Positions 36,901-45,372 of a DNA stretch of 64,000 nucleotides are shown here, one piece after another (within the stretch, counting starts at the first letter, position 1; every line of letters begins with the position of its first letter). The notes below the pieces were generated by a model. The model saw only the letters and a list, made by a program, of their open reading frames with translations. It was not told where the DNA came from and made no database searches. The DNA is from Haliea sp. Lineage in GTDB: Bacteria; Pseudomonadota; Gammaproteobacteria; Pseudomonadales; Halieaceae. Made by a program: the position numbers and the translations under genes. The DNA lies in NCBI GenBank assembly GCA_016704305.1, contig JADJAL010000010.1, positions 114,786 to 178,785 on the forward strand, read 5' to 3'.

Positions 36901-37607
36901 GCCTGGTCACCACGAAATACAATCCGGCGCGCACCTGGACGGCGGAGAACTCCGTGGGCATCGGCGGCGCGTACCTGTGCGTGTATGGCATGGAGGGCCC
37001 GGGTGGCTACCAGTTCGTCGGGCGCACGCTGCAGATGTGGAATCGCTATCGGCAGACGGAGGCGTTCACGCAACCGTGGCTGCTGCGCTTCTTCGACCAG
37101 ATACGTTTTTATCCGGTGAGCGCGCAGGAGTTGCAGCAGATTCGCCGTGATTTTCCACTGGGCAACTACCCGCTCAGGATCGAGGAGACGCGCTTCAAAC
37201 TGGCCGACTACCGGGAATTCCTGCAGCAAGAACAGCGCTCGATAGAAAAATTCCAGCACTCGCGGGAAGCGGCGTTTGCCGCTGAACTCGCGCAGTGGAA
37301 ACGCGACGGCCAACTCACCTACCAGGAGGAGGACAATGCCGTCGCCGCGTCTGACGAGGATGCCCAGCCAGAGGGCATCACCTGCATTGACAGCCCGGTC
37401 TCAGGCAGCGTCTGGAAATTGCTGGTGCAACCAGGCGACAGCGTGCAGGAGGGTGACGCCATCATGATCCTTGAATCGATGAAGATGGAAATTGAGATAC
37501 ACGCAACGCAGGCCGGCGAGGTCAGGAAAGTGATCCGCCAACAGGGCCAATCCGTCACGGCGGGGCAAACGTTGCTGTGGGTGAGTGAAGGAGTATCGAA
37601 TTCATGA
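33969..37607 (+). CDS. Urea/guanidine carboxylase (biotin-dependent)
   Basis: The 1,212-residue enzyme has an N-terminal biotin carboxylase (residues 1-450; KSTAGGGGIGM, ERDCSAQRRNQK), a KipA/AHS2 domain (about 465-780; MQDYPGRVGLWHVGVPPSGP), a KipI/AHS1 domain (about 800-1010), and a C-terminal biotinyl domain with ESMKMEIE, biotin Lys near 1172. The family carboxylates urea, but members in ykkC operons with DUF1989 genes prefer guanidine, giving carboxyguanidine. The riboswitch and neighbours make guanidine the likely substrate. Its 3' end overlaps the allophanate hydrolase gene by 4 bp. Confidence 0.93.
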   Translation: MFSKVLIAYRGAIATRIIRTLRQLGIESVAVYNEVDAQSLHVQRADSAISLGAGSAADTYLDIDKVLQAALDCGAQAIHPGYGFLSENTAFVARCEAAGLVFIGPTSAQMELFGLKHQARDAAAQAGVPLVPGSPLLQTLDDAIQWAQDVGYPVMLKSTAGGGGIGMQVCADAGVLRSAWDSVKRLGANYFANDGVFLEKYVANARHIEVQIFGDGSGKAIALGERDCSAQRRNQKVVEETPAPNLPEAARQNLHATAERLMASVNYRNAGTVEFIYDADTAQFYFLEVNTRLQVEHGVTEEVWGVDLVQWMLQQAAGELADLQALKAALSPRGHALQVRVYAEDPAQDFRPSAGLLSYVHWPQAAGLGIDHWIESGIEVPTLFDPMLAKVIVHAADRDAALAQLSQALAGSEIYGIETNLAYLQALLQSTTCRRGELLTRSLAEFDFTPDTVQVLVAGTQTTMQDYPGRVGLWHVGVPPSGPMDSLSLRLANRLLHNSADAAALEVTLNGPTLRFNRGTHIALTGAVLEASLDGAPLPLYAAVEVRAGQVLKLGKVTGDGARAYLAVAGGFQCPDYLGSKSTFTLGQFGGHVGRALRVADVLHLAPPAIPGSAPPEAIAPTSLRLTLPPALRPAIGNDWTLRVIYGPHGAPDFFTDADIDTFFHTLWEVHYNSSRTGVRLKGPKPQWARETGGEAGLHPSNIHDNAYAFGTVDFTGDMPVILGPDGPSLGGFVCPATVISADLWKLGQLTAGATVRFAPVTLEQAVALEAQQLASIAQLQATTAQIDSPGALPSPIVYRTTLTGDDVICRLAGDHFLLIELGPLELDIERRFKVHALMLWFEAHALPGMRELTPGIRSLQIHYDSQCVSLEELLRHVERATQALVHSEEFSVPSRIVHLPLSWDDEACRLAIEKYMQSVRPDAPWCPSNLEFIRRINALDDISAVREIVFAASYLVMGLGDVYLGAPVATPLDPRHRLVTTKYNPARTWTAENSVGIGGAYLCVYGMEGPGGYQFVGRTLQMWNRYRQTEAFTQPWLLRFFDQIRFYPVSAQELQQIRRDFPLGNYPLRIEETRFKLADYREFLQQEQRSIEKFQHSREAAFAAELAQWKRDGQLTYQEEDNAVAASDEDAQPEGITCIDSPVSGSVWKLLVQPGDSVQEGDAIMILESMKMEIEIHATQAGEVRKVIRQQGQSVTAGQTLLWVSEGVSNS

Positions 37608-39415
37608 GCGGTGCAACAACCGAGCACACTGTGCACAACCTGAGCCTCCCGGCATTGCAGGCGGCCTACGCAAGCGGTGTTACGACGCCCCGCGAATTGG
37701 TACGTCAGTTGTTGGCACAAGCCCGGCGGCAGTCCGACTACAACGCGTGGATTTACCTGCTGGATGAGGCGGAGCTGGAACCGTATCTGTCCGCGCTGGA
37801 GGCGCCGGGCGCGCAGAGCCTGCCGCTGTACGGCGTCCCTTTCGCGATCAAGGACAACATCGACCTCGCTGGCATTCCCACCACGGCGGCCTGCCCGGAT
37901 TTCGCCTACACACCCGGCGCCAATGCAGCCGTGGTCAGCGTGTTGCTCGCCGCCGGTGCCGTGCCACTGGGCAAAACCAATCTCGATCAGTTCGCGACCG
38001 GCCTCGTGGGCACGCGCTCGCCCTACGGCGAGGGCAAGAACAGCTTCAACCCGGATTACATTTCCGGCGGCAGCAGCGCTGGCTCGGCCATCGCCACCGC
38101 GCTCGGACAGGTCAGTTTTGCGCTCGGCACGGACACGGCAGGGTCCGGTCGCGTGCCCGCCGTGCTCAACAACCTGGTCGGCCACAAGCCGACCAAAGGC
38201 CTGCTGAGTACGCGCGGCGTGGTGCCCGCCTGCCGCACGCTGGACTGCGTCAGTATTTTTGCGCTCAGCTGTGATGATGTCGCCACTGTGCTGGAGATCG
38301 CCGCCCGTTACGACGCAGAGGACCCCTACGCGAGGCCGAACACCTTTTACAATCGCCGGCGCTATTTCGGCGCAACAGCACCGGCGCACTTTCGCTTCGG
38401 CGTGCCGGCGGCGCCGGACTTTCAGGGCGACAGCGAAACGCAAGCCCTGTTCGAGGACAGTGTGCAGCGCCTGGTTGCATTGGGTGGCGAGGCGATCAGT
38501 CTCGAATTTGCGCCCTTTCTGGAAACCGCCCGCCTGTTGTATGAGGGGCCGTGGGTGAGCGAGCGCTGGCTCGCCACGCGCGCTGTCGAGCGCGCCTCCA
38601 TGCTGCCGGTGATACGCGAGATCATTGCCGGTGCCGAGGGAAAAACGGCGGCGGATGCGTTTGCCGCGCAGTACCGCCTGGCGACCTTAAAAAAGCAGTG
38701 CGACACACTGCTGTCGGGACTCGCGTTCGTGCTCACGCCGACCTGCCCGCGCTTTTACACGCGCGCGCAGATGGCCGAGCAACCCATCAGGCACAATTCC
38801 ACGCTCGGCACGTACACCAATTTCGTCAACCTGCTCGACTACAGCGCCACGGCAATCCCCGTGGGTTTTACGCACTGCGGCGTACCGTGGGGGGTGACCC
38901 TGTTCAGTGCCGCGTTCGACGACATTGCGCTGCTGCGGTACGCCGGTTTGTTGCATCGCGCCTGTCATTTGCCGCTCGGTGCAACCGGCCATACCCCGTC
39001 GCCAACGAGCAACCCGGCAGCCGTGGCTGTGGCGCAACACATAGAGGTGGTCGTGTGCGGCGCGCACCTGCAAGGGCAGCCGCTGAACTGGCAACTCACT
39101 GAACGCGACGCCCAATTGCTGTCTGCAACCAGCAGCTCGCCGCACTACAAGCTCTACGCATTGCCGGATGGCAAGCGCCCGGCAATGGTGAGGGATGAAG
39201 CCGCGGGCACGGCGATAGACGTGGAGGTATGGTCCTTGCCGCATGCCAATTTCGGCAGTTTTGTCGCCGGCATTCCCGCGCCGCTGGGCATCGGCAAAGT
39301 CGAGCTGGCCGACGGCCGCTGGCTGAGTGGCTTTATCTGCGACGCGTTTGGGCTGGCTGGCGCGCAGGACATCAGCGCCCATGGCGGTTGGCGCAACTGG
39401 CTGGCCAGTCGCTAA
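37604..39415 (+). CDS. atzF: Allophanate hydrolase
   Basis: The 603-residue protein has an amidase-signature domain with catalytic Lys in PFAIKDNID (near residue 84) and the Ser cluster SGGSSAGSA (near residue 155). A C-terminal allophanate-hydrolase domain of about 120 residues follows. It splits allophanate to two ammonia and CO2, the final step of urea amidolyase and guanidine pathways. Its ATG overlaps the carboxylase stop as ATGA. No damage is visible. Confidence 0.92.
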   Translation: MSGATTEHTVHNLSLPALQAAYASGVTTPRELVRQLLAQARRQSDYNAWIYLLDEAELEPYLSALEAPGAQSLPLYGVPFAIKDNIDLAGIPTTAACPDFAYTPGANAAVVSVLLAAGAVPLGKTNLDQFATGLVGTRSPYGEGKNSFNPDYISGGSSAGSAIATALGQVSFALGTDTAGSGRVPAVLNNLVGHKPTKGLLSTRGVVPACRTLDCVSIFALSCDDVATVLEIAARYDAEDPYARPNTFYNRRRYFGATAPAHFRFGVPAAPDFQGDSETQALFEDSVQRLVALGGEAISLEFAPFLETARLLYEGPWVSERWLATRAVERASMLPVIREIIAGAEGKTAADAFAAQYRLATLKKQCDTLLSGLAFVLTPTCPRFYTRAQMAEQPIRHNSTLGTYTNFVNLLDYSATAIPVGFTHCGVPWGVTLFSAAFDDIALLRYAGLLHRACHLPLGATGHTPSPTSNPAAVAVAQHIEVVVCGAHLQGQPLNWQLTERDAQLLSATSSSPHYKLYALPDGKRPAMVRDEAAGTAIDVEVWSLPHANFGSFVAGIPAPLGIGKVELADGRWLSGFICDAFGLAGAQDISAHGGWRNWLASR

Positions 39416-39593
39416 AAAAGTATCGCCCTGGTCAAGCCGGTTGAACTTGCGCGGCTTTGCGGTCGCCCCATGCGTTCGTCCACGCTTTTACGACCCTGGT
39501 ATGTGTGCAACACTTCTGGCGATAATTCCCTGAGAACTGCCAGGCAGCCTTACCAGGCCGTGCAACAGTGATCGCGATCACCGGAGACTTCCC

Positions 39594-40850
39594 ATGAGCC
39601 AATGTCCCTTCGCCAACCTGCTCGACCCGGACACCTACGCGGATGGCATGCCCTACGGCAAACTCCGCGAAATTCGCGCCGCGGGTCCAGTGGTAAAGCT
39701 GGAAGATCCGATCACCGGCGTTCCCTACTGGGCGGTGACGCGCATCGCTGAAATGGACTATGTGTCCAAGAACCCCACACTGTTCTCCTCAGCCGCCCGC
39801 ACCGCGTTTCCGATGGAGTATCCGCAGGAGATGGTGGAAGGTATCCACCGCCATACCATCATCAATATGGACCCGCCCCTGCACCAGAAGGTCAGGCGCA
39901 TCGTGCGCAACGCGTTCACGCCCAAACGGGTGGAGTCTTACGCCCCTGCCTTTCGCGAGCACGCCCGGCGCATCATCGACGCGGTGGCGAGCAAAGGCGA
40001 GTGTGAGTTCGTCGAGGAAGTCGCGGCGGAGCTGCCGCTGATTGCAATACTGGAGCTGCTCGGCGTCCCGCTGCAAGACCGCAAGAAGTTCTTCGAGTGG
40101 ACCAACACCATGATCTTCGCCGATGACCCGGATATGTCCATTTCCGAACTGGAGGGGCAACTGGCGTCGCTGGAGGTGATCCAGTACGCACTGAACCTGG
40201 CGGCCCAGCACCGCGTAACGCCGATGGACAATATCACCGGCGCCCTGCTGGATGCAGAATTGGATGGCGCGCCGATTTCCGAGGATATGTTCGGCTGGAT
40301 GTTCATATTGATCCTGGTGGGCGGCAACGAGTCTACCCGCACCGTGATCGCGCAGGGCATGCGCCTGCTGATGGAGCATCCGGACCAGCTCCAGTACCTG
40401 GTGGATCATCCTGACAAGATCGGCAATGCCTGCGAGGAGATCCTGCGCTACAACACCGCTTTCATCTCCATGCGCCGCACGGCGATGGAGGACACCGAGC
40501 TGGGCGGCCAGTCGATCAAAAAGGGCGACAAGGTGTTGCTGCACTACCACGCCGCCAACCACGACGAGACCGTGTTCGGCGCTGACGCCATGGCCTTCGA
40601 TGTCACCCGCGCCGAACGCATGCCGGATCTCTACAACCAGTTGCGCTCTTTCGGCATCGGCCAGCATTTCTGCATAGGCTCGCACCTGGCACGGCTGGAG
40701 CTGAACATCATGTTCGAGGAGCTGATACCGCGCCTGCGCAATCCCCGGTTCCAGGGCGAGCCGAAGTTCGTCCGGTCGTTCTTCGTCAATGCAATGAAGG
40801 AATTGCGCATCAGCTACGACCCTGAAACGGCAAAAGTGCGGGCCGCCTGA
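39594..40850 (+). CDS. Cytochrome P450
   Basis: The 418-residue soluble bacterial P450 has the heme-ligand loop FGIGQHFCIG with Cys near 360, the K-helix ExxR (EILR) and the I-helix region LILVGGNESTR near residue 245. It has no membrane anchor. The I-helix Asn/Glu-Ser-Thr sequence replaces the usual Ala/Gly-Gly-x-Asp/Glu-Thr. Substrate is unknown; alkyl chain, terpenoid or steroid types are possible. No ferredoxin or reductase gene is adjacent, so redox partners must be elsewhere. Confidence 0.93.
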   Translation: MSQCPFANLLDPDTYADGMPYGKLREIRAAGPVVKLEDPITGVPYWAVTRIAEMDYVSKNPTLFSSAARTAFPMEYPQEMVEGIHRHTIINMDPPLHQKVRRIVRNAFTPKRVESYAPAFREHARRIIDAVASKGECEFVEEVAAELPLIAILELLGVPLQDRKKFFEWTNTMIFADDPDMSISELEGQLASLEVIQYALNLAAQHRVTPMDNITGALLDAELDGAPISEDMFGWMFILILVGGNESTRTVIAQGMRLLMEHPDQLQYLVDHPDKIGNACEEILRYNTAFISMRRTAMEDTELGGQSIKKGDKVLLHYHAANHDETVFGADAMAFDVTRAERMPDLYNQLRSFGIGQHFCIGSHLARLELNIMFEELIPRLRNPRFQGEPKFVRSFFVNAMKELRISYDPETAKVRAA

Positions 40851-40990
40851 TCGAGGTTCGGCGCTGGTCAGCTCGCAGAATCGGCTTCCCGACCACCCGC
40901 CGGAAAGCGGTAGATATTTATCGCCGACTGATCTACCCTTGGCACAGCAATCGATAAGTCCTAAATAACTGCTAAATCGGAGCGATAATA

Positions 40991-42349
40991 ATGACGATTA
41001 AATCAACACTGGCAGTGCTCTGCCTGACCTCAATTGCCGCCGGCACCGCGCTGGCAGCAGTTTCCCCGGATCAAGCTGCCCGGCTGGGCAAGGACCTGAC
41101 CCCGCTCGGCGCCGAAATGGCGGGTAATGCCGATGGCAGTATTCCGCCCTGGAATCCGAACGGCACGCCCGTGCCAGAGGGTTTTGTGCCGGGATCGGAC
41201 AACTACATTGACGCCTTTCCGGACGAAAAGCCGCTCTACACCATCGATGGCAGCAACTGGCAACAGTATAAGGATCTGCTCACCACCGGCACCATCGGCA
41301 TGTTCGAAAAGTACGGCGCTGACGGGTTCAAGATCCATGTCTACCCCACGCACCGTGACACGATCCGGCCCGACTGGTATTACGCCAATACACTGAAGAA
41401 CGCGACCGGCGCCAACCTGGTCGAGGACGGCCAAAAGATTGATAACAACCTGCCAGGCGTGCCGTTCCCGATTCCGCAGTCGGGTCTTGAGGCCATATGG
41501 AATCACATGATTCGCTACGGCGAAGCGGCCTCGAGCCAGAATGATGTCTATTACGTCGGCTCCGACGGTGAACCCGTGCTCTCGACCACCGGCTCCTCTG
41601 TCGCCGTTACACCGATGTTTGAGAATCCCGATCAAGTCGTTGGCGAAACCCCCTTTACCAAGCTGCGCGTCAACTATGACGCGCCAGCCAGGCGGGCTGG
41701 CGAGATCCTGCTGGTGCATGAGCCGGGCGCCGACTACACCAAGGGTAAAGGACGCAAGGCCTGGCAATACCTGGTGGGTCAACGCCGCGTGCGCCTGGCG
41801 CCAGCTGTCTCCTTCGACACACCCAACCCCGGTGTCGCGGGCACGTCCACCTATGACGACGCCTTTATTTACAACGGCTCGCCCGAGCGCTTCACCTGGA
41901 CCCTGGTTGGCAAAAAGGAAATGATCGTCCCCGCCTCGAATTACGACATGATTTTCCAGACCAAGGTTGAGGATATGCTGGGCGAGAAATTTCTTGATCC
42001 GGAGCAGATCCGCTGGGAGAAACGCCGTGTGTGGATCGTGGACTCAAATCTGAAAGAGGGCAGCCGCCACCTGTACAGTCGCCGGACATTCTACCTGGAC
42101 GAGGACAGCTGGGGAGCCGTAGCCAGTGACATCTATGACGGCCGCAGCCAACTGTGGCGCCTGCAGTACCTGTACAGCGCCAACCTGTATGATCGCAAGG
42201 CGACCTTCGGCTCGGCGTACGGCTCCTATGACCTGCTGCAGAACATTTACAACATCACCAAGCCCATACCCGGAGGATTCAAGAACGGCGTGGACAAACC
42301 CGACAACTACTTTACCTCTGAAGGCATGGCCAAGAGCGGCGTGCGCTGA
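40991..42349 (+). CDS. DUF1329 exported protein
   Basis: The 452-residue protein has a signal peptide ending near ALAA and a DUF1329 body, rich in Trp and Tyr (for example YYVGSDGEPV and YLDEDSW). The family has a LolA/LolB-like fold and is suspected to carry hydrophobic molecules in the envelope. It is 140 bp downstream of the P450 gene and ends at a strong terminator. A link with P450 substrates is speculative. Confidence 0.85.
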   Translation: MTIKSTLAVLCLTSIAAGTALAAVSPDQAARLGKDLTPLGAEMAGNADGSIPPWNPNGTPVPEGFVPGSDNYIDAFPDEKPLYTIDGSNWQQYKDLLTTGTIGMFEKYGADGFKIHVYPTHRDTIRPDWYYANTLKNATGANLVEDGQKIDNNLPGVPFPIPQSGLEAIWNHMIRYGEAASSQNDVYYVGSDGEPVLSTTGSSVAVTPMFENPDQVVGETPFTKLRVNYDAPARRAGEILLVHEPGADYTKGKGRKAWQYLVGQRRVRLAPAVSFDTPNPGVAGTSTYDDAFIYNGSPERFTWTLVGKKEMIVPASNYDMIFQTKVEDMLGEKFLDPEQIRWEKRRVWIVDSNLKEGSRHLYSRRTFYLDEDSWGAVASDIYDGRSQLWRLQYLYSANLYDRKATFGSAYGSYDLLQNIYNITKPIPGGFKNGVDKPDNYFTSEGMAKSGVR

Positions 42350-42382
42350 CAGATGTAACCCATCGCTCTACACGATGGAGAC

Positions 42383-42414
42383 AAAAAAGGCTGGCACCGC
42401 GCCAGCCTTTTTTT
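42383..42414 (+). terminator. Intrinsic terminator after the DUF1329 gene
   Basis: A GC stem (GGCTGGC/GCCAGCC, ACCGC loop) extends through an A6 run paired with a T7 run. The T-run follows on the plus strand, and the A-run would make it usable from the minus strand too. It ends the DUF1329 transcript, 34 bp past its stop. Confidence 0.93.
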
Positions 42415-42476
42415 ATGCCCGGACAGGTGCGAGAATCACCGCCCCCTTTGCTACTAACCCAACCCGAGGAACCCCG

Positions 42477-42758
42477 ATGTTCAAGATCAACCAGTATTTT
42501 GATGGCCAGGTCGCTTCCATCGCCTTTCAAACCGCCACGCTGCCCGCGACAGTGGGCGTGATGGCGGTGGGCGAATTCGAATTTGGCACCAGCCAGAAAG
42601 AAACCGTCACCATCGTCAGCGGCGCGCTGACCGTCAAGCTGCCCGGCAGCAACGACTGGAAAACCTACCGTGTGGGTGAGCATTTCATCGTACAGGCAAA
42701 TGAAAAATTCCAGCTCAAGGTGGCCGAAGAGACCGCTTACCTGTGCACGTATGAGTAA
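42477..42758 (+). CDS. ppnP: Pyrimidine/purine nucleoside phosphorylase PpnP
   Basis: The 93-residue cupin-like protein (DUF1255) is nearly the length of E. coli PpnP (94). It starts MFKINQYFDGQVASIAFQ and has the conserved VGVMAVGEFEFGTSQKE. It phosphorolyses several ribonucleosides to base and ribose-1-phosphate. The chosen ATG at 42477 has a GAGGA ribosome site 8-12 bp upstream. It lies 17 bp upstream of rep. Confidence 0.95.
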   Translation: MFKINQYFDGQVASIAFQTATLPATVGVMAVGEFEFGTSQKETVTIVSGALTVKLPGSNDWKTYRVGEHFIVQANEKFQLKVAEETAYLCTYE

Positions 42759-42775
42759 CGGCGAAGCCTGAGCGC

Positions 42776-44773
42776 GTGGCACAACTCAACCCACGCCAAC
42801 GCGAGGCCGTACGCTACATCGACGGGCCGCTGCTGGTGCTGGCCGGTGCCGGCAGCGGCAAGACCAGCGTGATCACCGAAAAAATCGCCTATCTGGTGAA
42901 CACCTGCGGCATCAACGCGAGCCACGTCGCCGCAGTGACCTTCACCAACAAGGCCGCGCGGGAGATGAAGGAGCGCGTGGGCAGGCTGCTGCGCGGCAAT
43001 GCTGCGGAAGGGCTCACCGTGAGCACGTTCCACCAGTTGGGGCTTCGGATCATAAGGGCGCAGCGCAAGGAGCTGGGCCTGAAATCGGGCTTCTCGATTT
43101 TTGACGCCGAGGATACCCGGACGCTGATTCGCGACCTGCTTATCCAGCAGCACGGCGCCGAGGGCGACCAGGCCAATACCATCGCGCAGCGGATCTCCAC
43201 GTGGAAAAACGACCGCATGCTGCCGGAACAGGCGCTGGCCACGGCAAAAAGCCCGGCGGATATCCTCTGCGCCCAGGCCTACCTGCGCTACAAGCGCGCG
43301 CTGAAAGCCTATAACGCGCTGGATTTTGACGACCTGATCCTGCTGCCGACGATCCTGTTCGAGCACCATCCGGACGTGCTGGATAAATGGCAGAACCAGA
43401 TCCACTACCTGCTGGTGGATGAATACCAGGACACCAATTCCAGCCAGTACCTGCTGGTGAAACAACTGATCGGCATGCGCGGCGGGCTGACAGTGGTCGG
43501 CGATGACGACCAGTCAATCTACGCCTGGCGTGGCGCGAGGCCGGAAAACCTGGTGCAATTGCAGGAGGACTTTCCCGGACTGAAAGTGGTGAAGCTGGAG
43601 CAGAATTACCGCTCAACGGCGCGCATCCTCAAGGCGGCCAACTCGCTGATCGCCAACAACCCCCACGTGTTCGAAAAGCAACTCTGGAGTGAACTGGGTT
43701 ACGGCGACCCGTTGCGCATCCTGCGCTGCACCGACGAGCACCATGAGGCGGAGCAGGTGGTGGCGGAAATCCTCGACCACAAGCTGCGCAAGCGCACCCG
43801 CTATGGCGACTATGCCGTGCTGTATCGCGGCAACCACCAGTCGCGGCTGATCGAGCTGGCGCTGCAGGCGCAGCAGGTGCCCTACCACTTGAGTGGCGGC
43901 ACGTCCTTCTTCGCCCGCAACGAGGTGAAGGACATCATGGCTTACCTGCGCCTGGTCGTGAATGAGAACGACGACAACGCCTTTTTGCGCATCGCCAACG
44001 TCCCGCGCCGCAAGCTGGGCACCTCGACGCTGGAAGCGCTGGGCAACTTCGCGCTCGCCAACCAATGCAGCCTGAACCAGGCCTGCACCCGCATCAGCGC
44101 GGAGGAAGTGTCCGATGCAGGGCTCAAGCGCCTGCAGGAGTTTCGTCGCTGGATGGACGGCGTGCGGCGCAACTGCGAGGGCGACAACAGCGTATCCGGC
44201 GTGCGCCAGATGATCCGCGACATCGAGTACGAGGACTGGCTGGTGCAACTCAGTTCCAGCGAGGAAGTCGCCGAGCGGCGCATGGGCAACGTGAATTTCC
44301 TCGTCGATGGCTTGCAGCGCGTGATGGCCAACGAGCAGGTGGGCCTGGACGAAGCCATCGCGCGCCTGGTGCTGCGCGACCTGCTGGAGCAACAGGACGA
44401 AGAGGAGAAAGGCCCGGACAGCGTGCAACTGATGACGCTGCACGCGTCCAAGGGCCTGGAATTTCCGCACGTCTACATCATCGGCATGGAAGAAAACCTG
44501 CTGCCGCACCGCGTGAGCGTCGAGCAGGACAACATCGAGGAAGAGCGACGACTCGCTTACGTGGGTATCACCCGCGCGCAGCAAACCCTGAGCATGACGA
44601 TGGCGCTGAAACGGCGCCAGTTCGGCGAGACCATACGCTGCGAGCCGAGCCGCTTTATCGCCGAACTGCCCCAGGACGACCTGCAGTGCCAGGGCGGCGG
44701 GGAGGATTCACAGGAAGCCAATCTCGCGCGCGGCATGGAGACATTGGCAGGCCTCAAGGGGCTGTTTGGTTGA
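42776..44773 (+). CDS. rep: ATP-dependent DNA helicase Rep
   Basis: The 665-residue UvrD/Rep superfamily-1 helicase starts at GTG 42776. It has Q-motif LNPRQREAVRYIDGP, Walker A AGAGSGKTSV, Walker B LLVDEYQDTN and motif VI VGITRAQQTL. Length and absence of a UvrD-type C-terminal tail favour Rep. It is a 3'-5' helicase that clears proteins ahead of the replication fork. It is 17 bp after ppnP, so co-transcription is likely. Confidence 0.95.
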   Translation: MAQLNPRQREAVRYIDGPLLVLAGAGSGKTSVITEKIAYLVNTCGINASHVAAVTFTNKAAREMKERVGRLLRGNAAEGLTVSTFHQLGLRIIRAQRKELGLKSGFSIFDAEDTRTLIRDLLIQQHGAEGDQANTIAQRISTWKNDRMLPEQALATAKSPADILCAQAYLRYKRALKAYNALDFDDLILLPTILFEHHPDVLDKWQNQIHYLLVDEYQDTNSSQYLLVKQLIGMRGGLTVVGDDDQSIYAWRGARPENLVQLQEDFPGLKVVKLEQNYRSTARILKAANSLIANNPHVFEKQLWSELGYGDPLRILRCTDEHHEAEQVVAEILDHKLRKRTRYGDYAVLYRGNHQSRLIELALQAQQVPYHLSGGTSFFARNEVKDIMAYLRLVVNENDDNAFLRIANVPRRKLGTSTLEALGNFALANQCSLNQACTRISAEEVSDAGLKRLQEFRRWMDGVRRNCEGDNSVSGVRQMIRDIEYEDWLVQLSSSEEVAERRMGNVNFLVDGLQRVMANEQVGLDEAIARLVLRDLLEQQDEEEKGPDSVQLMTLHASKGLEFPHVYIIGMEENLLPHRVSVEQDNIEEERRLAYVGITRAQQTLSMTMALKRRQFGETIRCEPSRFIAELPQDDLQCQGGGEDSQEANLARGMETLAGLKGLFG

Positions 44774-44884
44774 TTGGCTGGTATTGCGATGCACTATCAA
44801 ACTACAGTTTCTGCTTCACCCGCATAAGCACCAGATCCGTACCTTTCCAGTGACAACCTGGCAATGACGCGCTAGGCTTGTGAC

Positions 44885-45265
44885 ATGCGACGATTTCTTG
44901 CCATAGCGTTATCCATTTTGTGCATCGCACTTCCCCTGCAGGTCGGTGCAGGCGTGGCCGTGAAAAGCCAGCACTGCCCGCACATGCAGGATATGCCGCC
45001 GATGCAACTCATGCAGGAGCAGAATGCGCCATCGCCTGCGGACTCCTCCTTCGGCCACAACTGCTGCAATGACGCGGCCACCGCCGCCAAAACGGGCCAG
45101 CTGTGCAAGACCGGACATGAGTGTTCGCCCTCGTTGACGTATGTGTTGTCCCCTTCACCGCTGCACCTTGCGATCTCCATCGAACACACGCCGTTGCCGG
45201 TGTTGTCCACGCAAATACACGCCAGTCCTCTCCGCGCCGTTTGGCGACCTCCCACCCCGATCTAA
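44885..45265 (+). CDS. Small exported Met/His/Cys-rich protein ahead of cusCBA
   Basis: The 126-residue protein has a signal peptide (about residues 1-24) and a metal-binding-like stretch (HCPHMQDMPPMQLM), then paired Cys and His (GHNCCND, CKTGHECSP) and a C-terminal RPP motif. Such proteins, like CzcI or DUF2946, precede metal-efflux RND operons. It may buffer Cu/Ag in the periplasm in place of the missing CusF. The family assignment is tentative. Confidence 0.65.
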   Translation: MRRFLAIALSILCIALPLQVGAGVAVKSQHCPHMQDMPPMQLMQEQNAPSPADSSFGHNCCNDAATAAKTGQLCKTGHECSPSLTYVLSPSPLHLAISIEHTPLPVLSTQIHASPLRAVWRPPTPI

Positions 45266-45372
45266 CTCCCATCCCAAGCAATGTCGTCTGGCCGCCGATG
45301 CGGGCCAGACGTGGTCATTTGCCTGTGCCTGACACGAACTGATCGTGGCTGGCCCTGTATGGAGTTACGAAC

